DNA from: Pachyseris speciosa
Lineage: Eukaryota > Cnidaria > Anthozoa > Scleractinia > Pachyseridae
NCBI GenBank assembly: GCA_016490735.1
Contig: JAEMWC010000154.1
Coordinates: forward strand, 784,001 to 848,000
DNA length: 64,000 bases
Direction of reading: 5' to 3'
Notes under the pieces: generated by a model
The model's database searches: none
Told to the model about the DNA's origin: nothing
What the model saw: only the letters and a program-made list of their open reading frames with translations
Translations under genes and position numbers: made by a program
In this document: positions 21,520 through 32,201 of the stretch, in pieces
How the letters are laid out: the number at the start of each line of letters is the position of its first letter
How positions within the stretch are numbered: the first letter of the stretch is position 1

Positions 21520-24500
21520 TCGAAATCATGTGATTACCTACACAAATTACAATATTACTATTTCTAATTACTAATTACAACTACTACTTTTACTACTAAT
21601 TGAAATGCTGCTAATTACAAGGTTATGATTGTTAAACTGTATTAACAACTTGTTTTCCATGAATGCCGTGCCTTATTTGTTATCATAGTAATCATTTAAA
21701 AGTGCGTTGAATTGAGTCAGAGATTCTGCTTGCCGTAAAGTTTGAGGAAGGTTATTCCAGAGAACAGCACCGCCGTAGCTAAAGCTATTACGAAGATAAT
21801 TTGTGCGTGGCTGTGGTATAGCAAGTTTATTTATAGAATCTCGAAAAGTATATGGAACAGCAACAGATCGACTTTTAAATTTGTCACTTAACCCATTGAC
21901 TACCGGCTGTTTTTACATTTTCGGAGTGATTTTCCACCCATAAACGATGAATAGCAATTCGTGACTCTTTATTTGAACTACCAGGGAAAAGTGGTACTGT
22001 CCTAAGCCGCTGGAGGCTCAAGGTTTCTGAAAACGTCATTTTGACGTCGCTATTTTTTATCCGTGAAGCGACAACAATGGTCCAAGTTCGATTTGCTTGC
22101 GATTTGTGCTAAATTTACAGCCATTTTTCATCTTTAGCGGCTGCCTGATGAGCATCATTAAGCGTGACGGTAGCTAAGAGTCCATTTTCTCAAAGAATCG
22201 AGCAAGGTGATGTACTTTGTTGTTGAATTTGGCTTGTTACTCGACGAACTGGGAATTTGGCCGGTCGAACACTTAGTACCTTTGGGACTCGACTATTGAT
22301 GAATTTCTCGACCTACCGCCACATATTTTGGAATTTCTGAGTACTGAAGATGACCACAAGCAGGAATTTTTGGCAGTAGGTCGGAGTGGCTGTAGACTTA
22401 GTTTATATGTGAAAGAATTAGGAGAAGGAACGGGTGCTGTCAAAAATTCTCGTCATTTCCCAGCATGCAACGTGGTCTAGATGTTGAAAATGGAGGAAAG
22501 GCCCGAATGCACTGGAACAAAAGGCTGTATCTACGCTCGGGAGAAGAATATCAACAAAAAAAGTCATTTCTAAGCTAGAAAAAGGACTGAATTTCGTTAT
22601 GATGGTTGAAGTTTGGTTTTTCGGCGATGATTTCCTTAAAAAACATGAAGGCAAAAAGGGGCTGCCGCATTTTTGTCGTTTCTCTTTGACGTTAAAAACG
22701 GTCAGTTTCGTTCTTGTCCAAACTTAAAAGGCCATATTTGGTAAAAATCGCTACGTTTCTTGCATTTATTGGATATCCAAATTTAAAGGGCATTCCATTT
22801 CGTGCTGACAACTAACAGTTGAGGCAATATTCGTGCGATTGAGAAAGTTGCAATGTTTTGAAGCATGGGAGTTTTTTACGGCCGGTTTTGGCCGGCACGG
22901 GTGCCAATGGGTTAAATATTCAGGCTTAAGGCCCTTAAGAGATTTAAAAACCATTGCTTTCTAAATGTCACGCTGAGTACTAAGATTTTTCCAGTTTAGA
23001 ATTTCAAATAATTGCCATGCATCAGCGTCATAGTTTGAGAAAGTTAGAGCCCGCGCTGCACGATTTTGAAGTTTTTGTAATTTTTCCGCCAGTTTTATAC
23101 CACAGTTTCCCCCAAACAACACTGCAATAATCGAAATGCGGTTGAATTAAAGCCTTGTAGATGAAATGCAGTGTTGCTGGGGGGACAAATTTCCTGACCC
23201 GTTTGATGGCTGCAATACCAGAGGCAATTTGTTTTAGCCAGCATGTCGATATGGCTGCCCCAGGAAAGGTTTCAATTGTATAAATAAGAACCCCCAAGGG
23301 TTTAGTCGTTGAAACTTGGGCTATGGGGGAACCGTTAATGGTCAGAGCGGGAGATGCAGTTAGAGTGTTAAGCTTTTGTCTGGAGCCGATTAGCCGATTA
23401 GCATATTAAAATCGGTCTTAGTCATATTCAGTTGGCCAGTCCAGAGGCAATAATTACTGAACTTGTCTTACCGACAGACTATGCCCTTCACTTCCCAAGT
23501 GGTGCAATCAGCGATTACGCGAATATCTGGGGCATGCGCGCTTTGAGAGCGTTTACAGTGTGCTTTTGGATGAAGTCGAGTAGTAATAAGGTTGGAACGC
23601 CGTTCAGTTACGCTGTTCCGGGACAGGATAATGAATTGCTTGTGTATAACTACAGGGACTTCCGTTTGTTCATTGGGGGCGAGAACAGGTTAGTTATTCT
23701 GTTCGAGAAACAAAACAACAACAACAACACAACAAACAAACAAGCAAAACAAAACAACAAAATCATTAAGATAATGGTGGGATAGCTTTCACTAAAAAAT
23801 ATTAGTGCCTTAATTGTGCGAGCTGTCTTATTCTTGAGGTTCACCCCTTGCACTCCATGGTGAAGAACTTGGAACTACGTTAAATTTGCAAGCTGTATAT
23901 GAAACTTAACGTCGCGTTTGAAATGTTGACCCGGAAACAGTTAGTTTTGTTTTCCCGAGAGTTCTGATGTTTCCCGATACTTCTTCGAGCAAAACAGCAG
24001 GACTTGTGGGAAAATAAAACTACCGTAACTAGTTTCCAAGTGCTTTGTTATATACCTAGCCTTTCCCTTCAACAATCACAGCAAAACAAACAAACACAAA
24101 CAAAGACAGCAATAAAAGAACACAACTTCTTTACTCGCTCACAAGCCTGCTGAATGAATAATTTACAGATGTACTTGTTTCAAAGCACCTGAAAAAATTA
24201 GAAGATGCTCTTGTATTTTCCGAATCGTTTCCTTCTATTATTAAATGTTGATTCTGTTTCGGCTGATAATCGAGAAAAACGTTCGTTCGTCTATCTTTAC
24301 AGGTGCCGAACCTAATGATTATATAGGTAGGCACATGTAAAGTTCGACGTATGAACCGGGCCAAAGCATCGGGTTCCATGACGTTTGTATTATCGTTGGT
24401 TTAAACTGAAAACTGGCAGTGTTATCAGGTCCGCCCCTGTCAATCAAACTGATGTGAGCACGTGCTGCAGATCATGTCACTTTTTAGTCACTTTTTAGTC

Positions 24501-27500
24501 ATGCACTGATTACTTGCTGTTGTATCCGGCGTGGGCAATTTTTCTTTTTACGCCCACTTCAAGATGGCGGTCAGTTACCGTGATCGACTGGTATCTAGTA
24601 AACATAGACGATTAGTACTGGGCTCTACCAGCTTTCCATCCTCCACTTCCGGTGAATATCTTCTGCTTCGAGCTGCTTCTCAAGCCAGTTCTTGTCGCAG
24701 GTTTGATCCTTGGATGCGAAAATGCGTTGCTATTTTTTAGAGTTAGTTGCGCTGCTGATTTTCTACATCTATAATGAAGTAAATAATCAAGAAGTCAAAC
24801 CACGAGCGGGTTTGCTCGATTTTGAGCATTCTGGCGTGCGTATTCTTTGTTTACCCTTCGTCGCTTTGTGAAAGATGCTGTTTTCTTCAAACCTCTGGGC
24901 TTTCTTCTGCTGGGAAGTTGGCGTAAAAGGGAAATCGTTGGCATATTTCGCCCACATCACGTCGCGACGAGTAATGAAAGTGTCAATAAACATTAAATTA
25001 ATAAGTAATTTGTGTGGTATAGAACAAAAAATGGTTTTGCTGCGTAGCACTCGATTTAAATGAACGTAAATGAAATTTTTGTTGTTTTTGTCCAATTGCC
25101 GAGAAACTGCACTGATTCACAATCAGACGTTTCGCGAATAACCCCCTCATCAGTGTTATAGTTGGTTACGAACTTGCGTGGCATGTAAGTTTTGGCACCA
25201 AAATTTCGTATTGGCCGACTGACCCTGCACCCTGGGGATCATGCAGACGATATGACCATGAAATGGCTTTTCCAGAAACCTAACTAACCCTAACCCTAAC
25301 CCTAACCCTAATCAACCTCGCATGCCAGTGTTTTACACACTTATAAAGTTTCACAAAAACATCCGGTCCGACAGGCCGATGATTTCGGGCGGTGATGTAT
25401 GGCTCTACAGAACGAATATCTTCATTCATAGACAACATCATTCAGCTTTTAGTAAAACCACAGAAATCGTACTTCAAAGACACGACAGATTTCATTAATT
25501 TTATCGAAGGACTCAAGTCCCGAAGAGTATAATTCTAGTCTCAATGGATGTCTTTAGCCTGTGCACTAACATCCCACAGGAAGAAGGAATATACACTGTA
25601 AGCAACAGAAGGCATACGAAACATTCTATAAGAAAGACACTTCGATACAACCCACTCTCTTAGAGAACTAGTAAGACTTAAGCCCGTTTCACGCTGGCGA
25701 TATAATGACATTGACATAAGGATAAGATCGGTTTTATCTTTATTTTGTTATCTGTGTTAAGTTCATGCTGTTAGGTTCCTCCAAAATGTCATTATGTCTG
25801 TATGTTCACACTGCAATTTTTACTCCCAGATAACGTCCTTTTTATGTCATTACTTGTTGAGAAATAATTGGGAATTTTATTGATACCATGTTCAATTAAA
25901 CCAAATAAAATCGTGGGATTATCAATGCATTAGAGAGTTGCTGTTTAAAAAAATATAATAAGGAAATCATTTTGAGCCACCTTAAACGAGAATCAACCTT
26001 GCTGAAGAAATTTATCAAGATCCACCAATTACACCCTACAAGAGGCAGATTAAGAGACATACCGGTAAACCCTACTCTAAAGGTCAACTACACAACATGA
26101 CGGGAGACCAGCAGGAGTCGTGTTAGGCCCGCCAACACTTCCAAACAGAAATTTCTGACCTTTGCAGTGAGCTGGGGGTGGCGAAGAGAACTGGACGTAA
26201 CAAGGAAACATTTTCGTTTTTACGCCCACTTCCCAGCAGAAGAAAGCCCAGAGGTTTGAAGAACAACACTAGCGACTTCATTTACAAAGCGAAGCCGGAG
26301 TGAGCAAAGATTTCACATATCATTAAGCCTTCGAATGCTCGAAATCGAACAATATTCGACATCATAAGGCCGCCCACGGTTTGACTTCTTGATTTTGTAC
26401 TTTAGTGTAGAATTAGAAAATCAACTGCAGCGCAGCTGCCTCTCAAATTAGCGACCCATTTTCGCATCCAAGGATCAAAACTGCGACAAGAACTGGCTTG
26501 AGAAGCAATTCGAAGGATTCGAAGCAGAAAATATTTACCAGAAGTGGCAGGAAGGAAAGCTGGTAGAGCCCAGTACTAATCGTCCATGGTTACTAGAAAC
26601 CAGTCGATGACGGTAAGTGGCCGCCACCTTGAAGTGAGCGTAAAAAGAAAACAGTTGCGCAATTGTATCCCGGTCGGGATACATTTGGATACATCTGGGG
26701 ATACATCTGGGGAGCAGGGATGGCGTAGTGGTGGGAGCACTCGCCTCCCACCAATGTGGCACCGGATTCGATTCCCGGTGACGCCATAAGTGGGCTGAGT
26801 TTGTATTTGTTCTCGACCCTGCTCCGAGGGTTTTTCTCAGGGTACTCCGGTTTTCCTCCCTCAGCAAAAACCAGCATACGGCTTATTCGAGCTCGCTGTA
26901 GGCTGTGCTCCAAGGTCATACATGGACCGTATAGCGGCTGCCAGAGGCGCCTTGTATATGCTTTCGGTTCGACCTTGTTGAGCTGCGTCCTTGCTGTACT
27001 TTGCGAGGACGATTAGCTCAGACAGTTATTATTATTATTATTATTATTTGAATTTGATCAGGGTCACGTGACCAAGAATCAGCCAATCACAGTGGTCGTT
27101 TTGTTGAGTGAAAGTCTAGGTATATAACAATTAACAATTCTTGAATGAGGCTGAGCATAATAGCGAGAAACTACCATGGCCGACATTTGACTTATCTTCC
27201 GAAGCCGAAGGCTGAGGCGGAAAACACAAGCCGTGAGAATTCTCGTTATCATGCGGAAACCGAATCCAATAATTGTTCTTTTATGCATAACTTGAGTGTT
27301 TGTAAAAACAAGGGCGCGTACAAGAAACTAAACATGGTACGTCAACTTGCAAACAACTTTATTTGTAAGCTTGAAACCTAAGAGTTGCAGCGCAATCTGA
27401 AAGTTTCCAAACGTGTTTGTCGCGTGTGTTAGCTATTGTCTGCAAAATGACGTCACTTCTGCATGTATAAAGCCTATTGTCTGTAGGTATGACGTAACGA

Positions 27501-28035
27501 AAACAATGCCAGCAGTAATTAGCTGCGCTTTTAGCTAACCAAAGTTGAGATAGTGACACCAATGTGACATAATAATGGCCATTGAACGCTGGCAAAGTGA
27601 AAAATATTTTTTTACGTAGCACTTTTCTGTTACAGGAGAGCAGGATTCTCAGCCAATGATGGCAGATGGCATCATATCTGTGTGACTTGGCAAAGCAGTA
27701 ACGGTGCTTGGCAGTTCTACAAAGATGGAGTCCTCTCTCACGACAGCATAAACTTCAAGAGGGGCTACACCATAAGGGCGGGAGGATCTCTGGTGCTGGG
27801 ACAAGAACAAGATGAAATGGCAACGGGTTTTGCCTCGTCCCAGTCCTTTCGTGGAACGTTGACCAACGTCAACGTTTGGAATTTTGTTCTGTCGGGCTCG
27901 ACCATAAGAATATACTCAAGGTCTTGTAGCTCGGGGGCAGGAAATGTCTACAGGTGGATTGACTTCTCACACGGCGTCAAAGGCAGAACCGCAGTTGTCA
28001 TTCCATCCCCTTGCTACCCGTTGTCTATAGGATAA
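18638..28035 (+). CDS. Pentraxin-domain secreted protein, complete gene A (three coding exons)
   Basis: Exons 18638-18710, 23478-23688 and 27636-28035 join in frame (intron phases 1 and 2) into a 227-residue protein. Residues 1-20 are a signal peptide (hydrophobic LIGVLCFIVFCAGCVSG); 25-222 form one pentraxin domain. Visible family features: the paired cysteines C53 and C110, the signature HICVTWQS (H108-S115), calcium ligands D75-N76 and E152-Q153-D154 within GQEQD, and Q164. The position of the second-site Glu (CRP E147) is Ala161. Two further cysteines, C192 and C221, may form an extra disulfide. Short pentraxins (about 200-230 aa) are secreted oligomeric calcium-dependent lectins of innate immunity; this function is inferred. 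A near-identical architecture at 37615-41025 supports the model. The large introns are filled with transposons. Confidence 0.88.
19710..19830 (-). mobile_element. tRNA-like SINE fragment (second SINE family)
   Basis: Carries the plus-strand sequence caggcttgtacgggactcga and cccacgacctctgcgatacc typical of this family. The tRNA head is cut off after ataccgatgcgatgcg, where a MITE (19829-20118) begins. Confidence 0.75.
19829..20118. mobile_element. Truncated MITE, same family as 62744-63229
   Basis: It shares long stretches with the element at 62744-63229: caaacacggct, ggcggatttccgcagcgaaa, aacagattca and the cttacctt/gttaatggcc segment. The right terminal inverted repeat is missing, so the copy is incomplete; it sits between two copies of the tRNA-like SINE. 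Confidence 0.75.
20121..20290 (-). mobile_element. tRNA-like SINE, full head (tRNA-Thr-like)
   Basis: On the minus strand 20268-20197 folds as a tRNA. It has a 7-bp acceptor stem ggcttgt/acaagcc, a D arm with tagctcaatcggtagagc, and a T arm with the B box ggttcgagtccc. The seven-base anticodon loop ccggtat gives anticodon GGT (Thr), but position 33 is C rather than T and the anticodon stem has a mismatch. Several dispersed copies with the same flanks (28700-28890, 50090-50340) show it is a SINE, not a working tRNA gene. Confidence 0.75.
20373..20410. repeat. Interstitial telomere-type repeat (CCCTAA)5
   Basis: Five perfect ccctaa units plus partial ones, within intron 1 of pentraxin A. It is short and internal, so it is more likely a relic of double-strand break repair or retroelement-linked insertion than a telomere. 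Confidence 0.9.
20411..21370. other. Intronic sequence, possible LINE 3' tail
   Basis: No coding signal. The stretch at 20763-20800 (aggtaaatctttatttaaac) resembles the minus-strand 3' tail of LINEs and may be the end of the element whose coding part lies at 21610-23430. Minus-strand frames at 20837-21201 look like chance. Confidence 0.35.
21371..21537. mobile_element. Foldback MITE, arms about 60 bp
   Basis: gtaatcacatgattt... with ggaataaataagcac and aattttttcaaagac is repeated in reverse complement across a spacer of about 40 bp containing gctctacgggctcg. No coding capacity. Confidence 0.85.
21610..23430 (-). pseudogene. LINE reverse-transcriptase C-terminal relic, split by a piggyBac-like insertion
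   Basis: Reading the minus strand from 23430 gives a decayed non-LTR retrotransposon C-terminal region: a GVLIY motif, then ALIQPHFDYCSVVWGKL, then a KSLKGLKPEYL segment. The reading frame is cut at TTAA (22912) and resumes at 21887 with SDKFKSRS and then NSFSYGGAVLWNNLPQTLRQ, the classic end of CR1-like LINE proteins. Stops and frameshifts show it is dead. Its 5' end stops just 50 bp before pentraxin exon 2. Confidence 0.8.
21892..22911. mobile_element. piggyBac-like non-autonomous element (TTAA target)
   Basis: Flanked by TTAA on both sides (21888-21891 and 22912-22915). The ends are cccattgactaccggc... and ...gccggcacgggtgccaatggg, inverted, beginning with CCC as piggyBac ends do. Removing the 1020-bp segment and one TTAA restores the LINE reading frame across the site, which independently confirms the borders. 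A plus-strand frame near 22290-22560 is interrupted by stops and I cannot recognise transposase motifs. Confidence 0.85.
23478..23688 (+). CDS. Pentraxin A coding exon 2 (first half of domain)
   Basis: Acceptor cgacag and donor aacag|gttagt bound a 211-nt exon coding residues 26-94 plus split codons. It includes AFTVCFWMKS with the first conserved Cys and GQDNELLVY with the D-N calcium ligands. An (AAC)n-rich stretch follows the donor, as in gene B. Confidence 0.88.
24520..24925 (+). repeat. Left arm of a long inverted repeat pair
   Basis: The segment with ctttttacgcccacttcaag, gtactgggctctaccagctt and gggctttcttctgctgggaa recurs in reverse complement at 26225-26672. The arms are about 400 bp, diverged and with gaps. 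They enclose the Penelope-like relic and telomere-type repeat. Such long terminal repeats in inverted orientation are known for Penelope-like elements; a foldback transposon is the alternative. Confidence 0.6.
25129..25153 (-). ncRNA. Degenerate hammerhead-ribozyme-like core
   Basis: On the minus strand the core words CTGATGA and GAAAC are separated by GGGGGTTATTCGC, where a helix II would be; the pairing is poor. Hammerhead motifs are established in the terminal repeats of Penelope-like elements, and a Penelope-type coding relic lies 150 bp away. Probably not active. Confidence 0.35.
25284..25311. repeat. Interstitial telomere-type repeat (CCCTAA)4
   Basis: Four perfect units followed immediately by a reverse-transcriptase relic of Penelope type. 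Confidence 0.9.
25315..25683 (+). pseudogene. Penelope-like retroelement reverse-transcriptase relic
   Basis: Frame-broken plus-strand translation gives MPVFYTLIKFHK, then DRPMISGG, then SMDVFSLCTNIPQEEGI and KAYETFYKKD. The pattern FYTLPKIHK...RPI(V/I)SG...DV.SLYTNIP matches the fingers and palm of Penelope-like reverse transcriptases. Stop codons and frameshifts occur throughout and the catalytic YxDD region is absent. It begins at the telomere-type repeat. Confidence 0.7.
26225..26672 (-). repeat. Right arm of the long inverted repeat pair
   Basis: Reverse-complement partner of 24520-24925. It includes cccagcagaagaaagcccag, agcccagtactaatcg and cttgaagtgagcgtaaaaag. A gap of about 100 bp relative to the left arm separates two blocks. 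Confidence 0.6.
26709..27049 (+). mobile_element. tRNA-derived SINE (first family), diverged copy
   Basis: Starts ggggagcagggatggcgtag, carries the A- and B-box sequences (gattcgattccc), has the ctccgagggtttttctc body, and ends in (TTA)n. Several substitutions and a different 3' region (ggcgccttgtatatgc) mark an older or different subfamily. Confidence 0.85.
27636..28035 (+). CDS. Pentraxin A coding exon 3 (terminal)
   Basis: Acceptor ttctgttacag opens a 400-nt exon in phase 2, coding RAGFSANDGRW onwards to the stop TAA. It carries the HICVTWQS signature, the GQEQD calcium block and the C-terminal Cys pair. Confidence 0.9.
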
Positions 28036-28206
28036 GCACAAGCTGCACCGAGCATTCTGTGTTCAAAATAGATGACAGTCTGAAAATTGTTAGTAAGTGC
28101 ACTGTAGATATGTCATTGCTCATAATAATAGGAGAGAACTAAAGTGTAGTGTTGAAACTATAAACGTCAAATGTAATCAGACCAAGAACACAGGCTGGCT
28201 TGAAAC

Positions 28207-28212
28207 AATAAA
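28207..28212 (+). promoter_or_regulatory. Polyadenylation signal AATAAA of pentraxin A
   Basis: Located 172 nt after the stop in the 3'UTR shared by all three pentraxin copies. Confidence 0.75.
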
Positions 28213-28296
28213 ACGTGTGTATTGTCCACAATAAGGAGTCTGAGTTTGGTCTCATGTAGAGATTAGAGAGATTTTGAACTGAGAGCCGTAAAACCT

Positions 28297-28324
28297 TTTA
28301 TTTATTTATTTATTTATTTATTTA
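28297..28324. repeat. (TTTA)n microsatellite
   Basis: Seven tandem tttatt/ttta units. Confidence 0.9.
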
Positions 28325-28699
28325 AGGATTTGTACAAGCAGTACCGGTGCAAAAACAATAGGACATAAGTCCCCTACTAGGTTACTAGTTTTAAGCACCT
28401 CGTTTAATATCTGACCGTGAGTTCATTTGCGCCCTTTAGTGATTATTTGAGATGGCACTCATTCTGCAACCTTTTTTTATGGCTTCCTTCCCTTCAAGTT
28501 ACACCATTCTACCTCCACCGTAAAAATGAATTTTATCATGCTGGCAGTTGGATCAGTCGACGTCTTCAACACGTTATGTGTTGAAGACGGTACAAGTCTC
28601 GCTGTTCGCTTGTTATTGGCTAGACTTGTGTTTATTTAGATCTGAAACGTGACTTTGAGATATCTACATAAGAAATATATTAGAGAATGAATATATGAA

Positions 28700-28890
28700 A
28701 ATCATACATTTAATCGTGAACATTACTAAAGCAGTAGTGAAAATAAAGCCTGAAAATAATTCAGGCTTGTACAGGCATCGAACCCACGACCTCTGCGATA
28801 CCGGTGTAGTGCTCAACCAACTGAGCTAACAAGCCAACTGCGAGCTGGTCATTTTGTTGGTTTGTAATATACCCGTGAATGATGATGATG
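28700..28890 (-). mobile_element. tRNA-like SINE (second family)
   Basis: The tRNA-like head occupies 28835-28764 on the minus strand, with the acceptor stem ggcttgt/acaagcc intact and the B-box region changed (ggttcgatgcctg). The body has agcagtagtgaaaataaagc as in the other copies. Confidence 0.75.
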
Positions 28891-28929
28891 AGAGAATGAA
28901 TGTATGAAAATCATGATCATTCACATATT

Positions 28930-29200
28930 CAAAAAATATATTGTTAGTCTAGGAAGTCCCACTCACCTACTAGTTTTTCACTCAATCATGAGAAGCTCAG
29001 TAAAGCCTTAGAGTATCGAGATTTGAAACTCAAAACAGTTTCGTACTAGCTTTATTTCTTTGGACAGATAATTAATCCAGGATCAACAAGATAAAATTAT
29101 GTACATGTCATTGGTTCTCACTCTAAATTTTGTAACAAGCCTGAAAAAAACTTGGTAACAAATGAGTTAAAATAATGGAACTTTGGCAGGAACCCATCAC
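28930..29200. repeat. Duplicated flank shared with 41540-41840 and 44700-45080
   Basis: Contains gtctaggaagtcccactcac, cagtttcgtactag and actctaaattttgtaacaag as in the two other blocks. It shows that the duplication that produced pentraxin A and B extended beyond the 3'UTR. Confidence 0.75.
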
Positions 29201-29559
29201 TAGGAGCGTACAACTCCCATACTAAGTCTATGTCACGTCATATTTACAGACCAATCTATTTTTAGACTATCTTTTCCCGCGAAAAAGAGCAACGAGGACG
29301 GCAACGGCAACGAGAGCGCCACAAAACAACAGTTTCAATGAGCGAAAACAAAGGCTCTGCACGTGCAGATACTCGCGGCACGCGCAGGGACTTGTAATCG
29401 GTCATCGAGGCTCCTGTGGGAGTCTGATATTGGCGGGAAATTCAATCTAAAAATAAATTGGGCTGTGAAAACGCCGTGACAGGAATATCGGGCAGTTGTA
29501 CGCTCCTAGTGACTTTGGATTCGCTCTCGATGATGTGTGATGTATATCACGCGTTGTGG

Positions 29560-30640
29560 TGCGAGGCACCCACTCTTGCTGGTCCCGAGAGTCTTCGGGA
29601 GTCCCCCAAAGGTACAATCCTAGGCCCTATATCCTTTTCCTAATATACGTCAATGACATATCATCAAACATTTCTTCTACAATCAGAATGTTTGCTGATG
29701 ATATTAAATAATACAGGGAATTTGTAAACCTATAGAGCAGTCGTTGCAATCTGAATTGACCAGCTAGCCGTATGGGCCTCGAAACGGCAATTGCGTTTCA
29801 ATCCTGACAAGTGCGAGGCTCTGCGTATAACGCATAGCCGTGACTAGACCGCGAGCAGTCTCATGCGAGATTAACTCCGGGCGCGATTCGCACGAGCGGC
29901 AAGCGACTCGAGCCGCGAGAGGACTGAGGCGGGGCCCAACCTTCGCTCGCCACTCGCGCGACTCTCAGCCCGAAATTAATCTCGCGTGAGACCGCAACAG
30001 AGAGCTTGCTTGCAGGCTAACACGTGACCCATCATTGCCAAATTACTCGCTGGCTTCTACTCTCAAAACTGTTAAGTCCGCCAAGGATTCAAGTGTTATG
30101 ATTACCTCGGATTTATCCTGGAGCGAGCATGTTAATGCGACAGTCAACAAAGCCAACAAAATACTCGGCCTAATTTACAGAACGTTAGGCCCCTCGAATC
30201 CCGAGGCTCTCTCAACGTTGTATAAATCCCTTGTGCGCCCTGTGTGATTAAATATGCTGCCCTGGTCTGGAATCCGCATTTATCCAAGGATATATTATTG
30301 TTAGAAAAAGTTCAAAGAATAGCCTCCCGTTTTGCCCTCGGCCAAACTACGCAGAGAGATGGCCTATGAAGATCGTTTAAATAAATTACAGTGGCCCACA
30401 TTAGAAGTACGAAGATTGTATCTTTCCCTTGTGGAGTGTTATAAGTCAACTTTCGGTTTAAATAATCTCATCTTTGATGACGTTTTCCAATTTACAAAGT
30501 ATAAATCCATCCGTGCTAACCACCCCTATAAATTATCCACCAAGTTAGCGAAGTGTAACGCACTTCAGTATTCTTTCTCCGTTCGCATGGTGAGTGAATG
30601 TCTCGTAAAATTTTCTTTCTCATTTTTTGGCTAGGAGACA
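29560..30640 (+). pseudogene. APE-type LINE relic, reverse-transcriptase palm to C-terminus
   Basis: The plus-strand translation reads (with breaks) SPKGTILGPISF, MFADDIK (the F/Y-A-D-D catalytic box), then SSVMITSDLSWSEHVN, ILGLIYRTLGPSNPEAL, LYKSLVRPV, AALVWNPHL and the conserved end of the domain. Stops, frameshifts and a small inserted foldback (29850-30000) inactivate it. It resembles CR1/L2-type elements. Confidence 0.8.
29850..30000. mobile_element. Foldback insertion inside the LINE relic
   Basis: gcagtctcatgcgagattaa near 29855 is mirrored by ttaatctcgcgtgagaccgc at 29976-29995. The GC-rich interior (cgcacgagcggcaagcgact) also has an inverted partner. The LINE coding sequence is interrupted exactly here, between the codons for CEALRITHS and the PNYSLAS segment. 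Confidence 0.7.
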
Positions 30641-31815
30641 TAAGTTTACCCAAATGTTGTCTTTAAAATGTTTAATATTTTTCTTGGATTCCGATGTACA
30701 AAGAGAAACACATTTATAACTATGGGCCTGCAGATGACATACACGCGATCTGCAACGAGTAATAAAAAGTATGCGAGCATGATCGGTAGAACCGTGAAAT
30801 AAGGGAATTATTATTCAGCTACCTTATACACCCTGTAAATACGCCAAACTGCGATTTTATGGTGATCAAGTTATTTCCCAACCACAAAAATAAACTTGAA
30901 ATATTTATAGAACGCCGTTTTTTGATTGGAAATGTGCATCAACATCCTCTTTGATAAGTTGTTGCGCTGGAGCCGGACCTTCAAGTCTTTGTCCTAAGTT
31001 TTAGTGTTTATATTCCAAAGTTCCCTTTTGTGGTCGGACTATGGTTAAAGGTGAACGATGCCTTCAAACGCAGCACTTAAAGCGTCTTTGTATAAGGCTG
31101 TTTTTATTCCTTGTTAAAAAGTACTCATTATTTATTGTCAAGCCGCAGAAAATTGATCTCTAATACTGGACGCAGTGAATAACAGTAATGCAATTATAAC
31201 GTACCTACGGGAGATTTGAAAGTGAGAAAATAATGCATTCTCGTCTTGTTCGCTTCACGTTTATGTTTCGTAACAGTATTATTAAATTACTTTAAGTTCA
31301 TTATTGAAAATACTCCTGTTTCTGGCCTTTACAGCGGCTGAAGCAATAATGTAAAACCGTACAATCAGTTCAGTTTTGTCTCAAGTTGTTTTTATTTCTG
31401 TTTGAAAATGTAATCTCGCGATGGACGAATTCTCTCACGACTCAAACAATGTTGTCATGTCAATGATAAACAACTACATTATACGTGTTTACAGTACGGA
31501 ATACGTCAGGTCTGGCATGTCGTCAACGAACTGTTAAACGAATCGCTGAGAGATTCGGTAATATAGCTACATCAATGAAGCTAACTAGGCAGTTAGCTGA
31601 GTTCAAAATTATATCATGTTTATCTTCAATTGCGTAGTAACATTCGCCCAATGTCAAATCATATCAGACTCTAAAGACTCTTCAGTGAATGAGATAAAAT
31701 TTATGATTTTATATTTGGCCTATGACACACAATTTATGTATACACGTATCTATATCATATTTTCACCTAATTGTTAAAACGATTCCTCAACAAACTATAC
31801 GCTAACATGACTATA
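30641..31815. other. Non-coding, nothing recognised
   Basis: AT-rich sequence without frames above 60 codons, repeats or splice-supported exons that I can identify. Confidence 0.55.
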
Positions 31816-31816
<1 letters not shown>

Positions 31817-31848
<32 letters not shown>

Positions 31849-32201
31849 TAAGCTGGCTCGACTGTCGCACGACTCCAGCACGACTTCGTTTTAGACGTCG
31901 AATTTAATTCTGCCGGATAAAAAGCTGTTGCCCAATCTCTTACTCAGAGTCCTCGGGTGCCGTAATCAAAACACTGAGCAGCCATTGTACGAAGCAAATC
32001 CAAATTTTTAATTTATGAATTGAGTTCGACACGGCAGTAGCACGACGTTTGAAACCAAGTCGTGCTACTGCCGTGTAGCACGGCAAGGCTTGCCGTGCTA
32101 CACGGCAGTAGCACGACTTGGTTTCAAACGTCGTGCTTGAGTCGAATTTAATTCGATTAATTGAGTTCGACACGGCAGTAGCACGACGTTTGAAACGGGC
32201 C
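31817..32201. mobile_element. Compound palindromic MITE, 14-bp imperfect target duplication
   Basis: The outer ends aggcctgtttcaaacgtcgt and acgacgtttgaaacgggc are inverted repeats. A near-direct repeat ctaacatgactata/ctaacatgcgtata flanks them. Internally gtcgtgctactgccgtg occurs repeatedly in both orientations, and 32031-32138 is a second perfect hairpin centred on gcaaggcttgc. It looks like one copy inserted in, or recombined with, another. Confidence 0.75.

Noticed and set aside
24875..25095. Opposing 62- and 102-codon frames at 24787-25095
   Set aside because: They lie in the inverted-repeat arm and on both strands; no motif.
26535..26919. Overlapping minus-strand frames of about 110 codons as a gene
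   Set aside because: They cover a SINE and the inverted-repeat arm; translation (GIESGATLVGGECSHH) is the antisense of the SINE.
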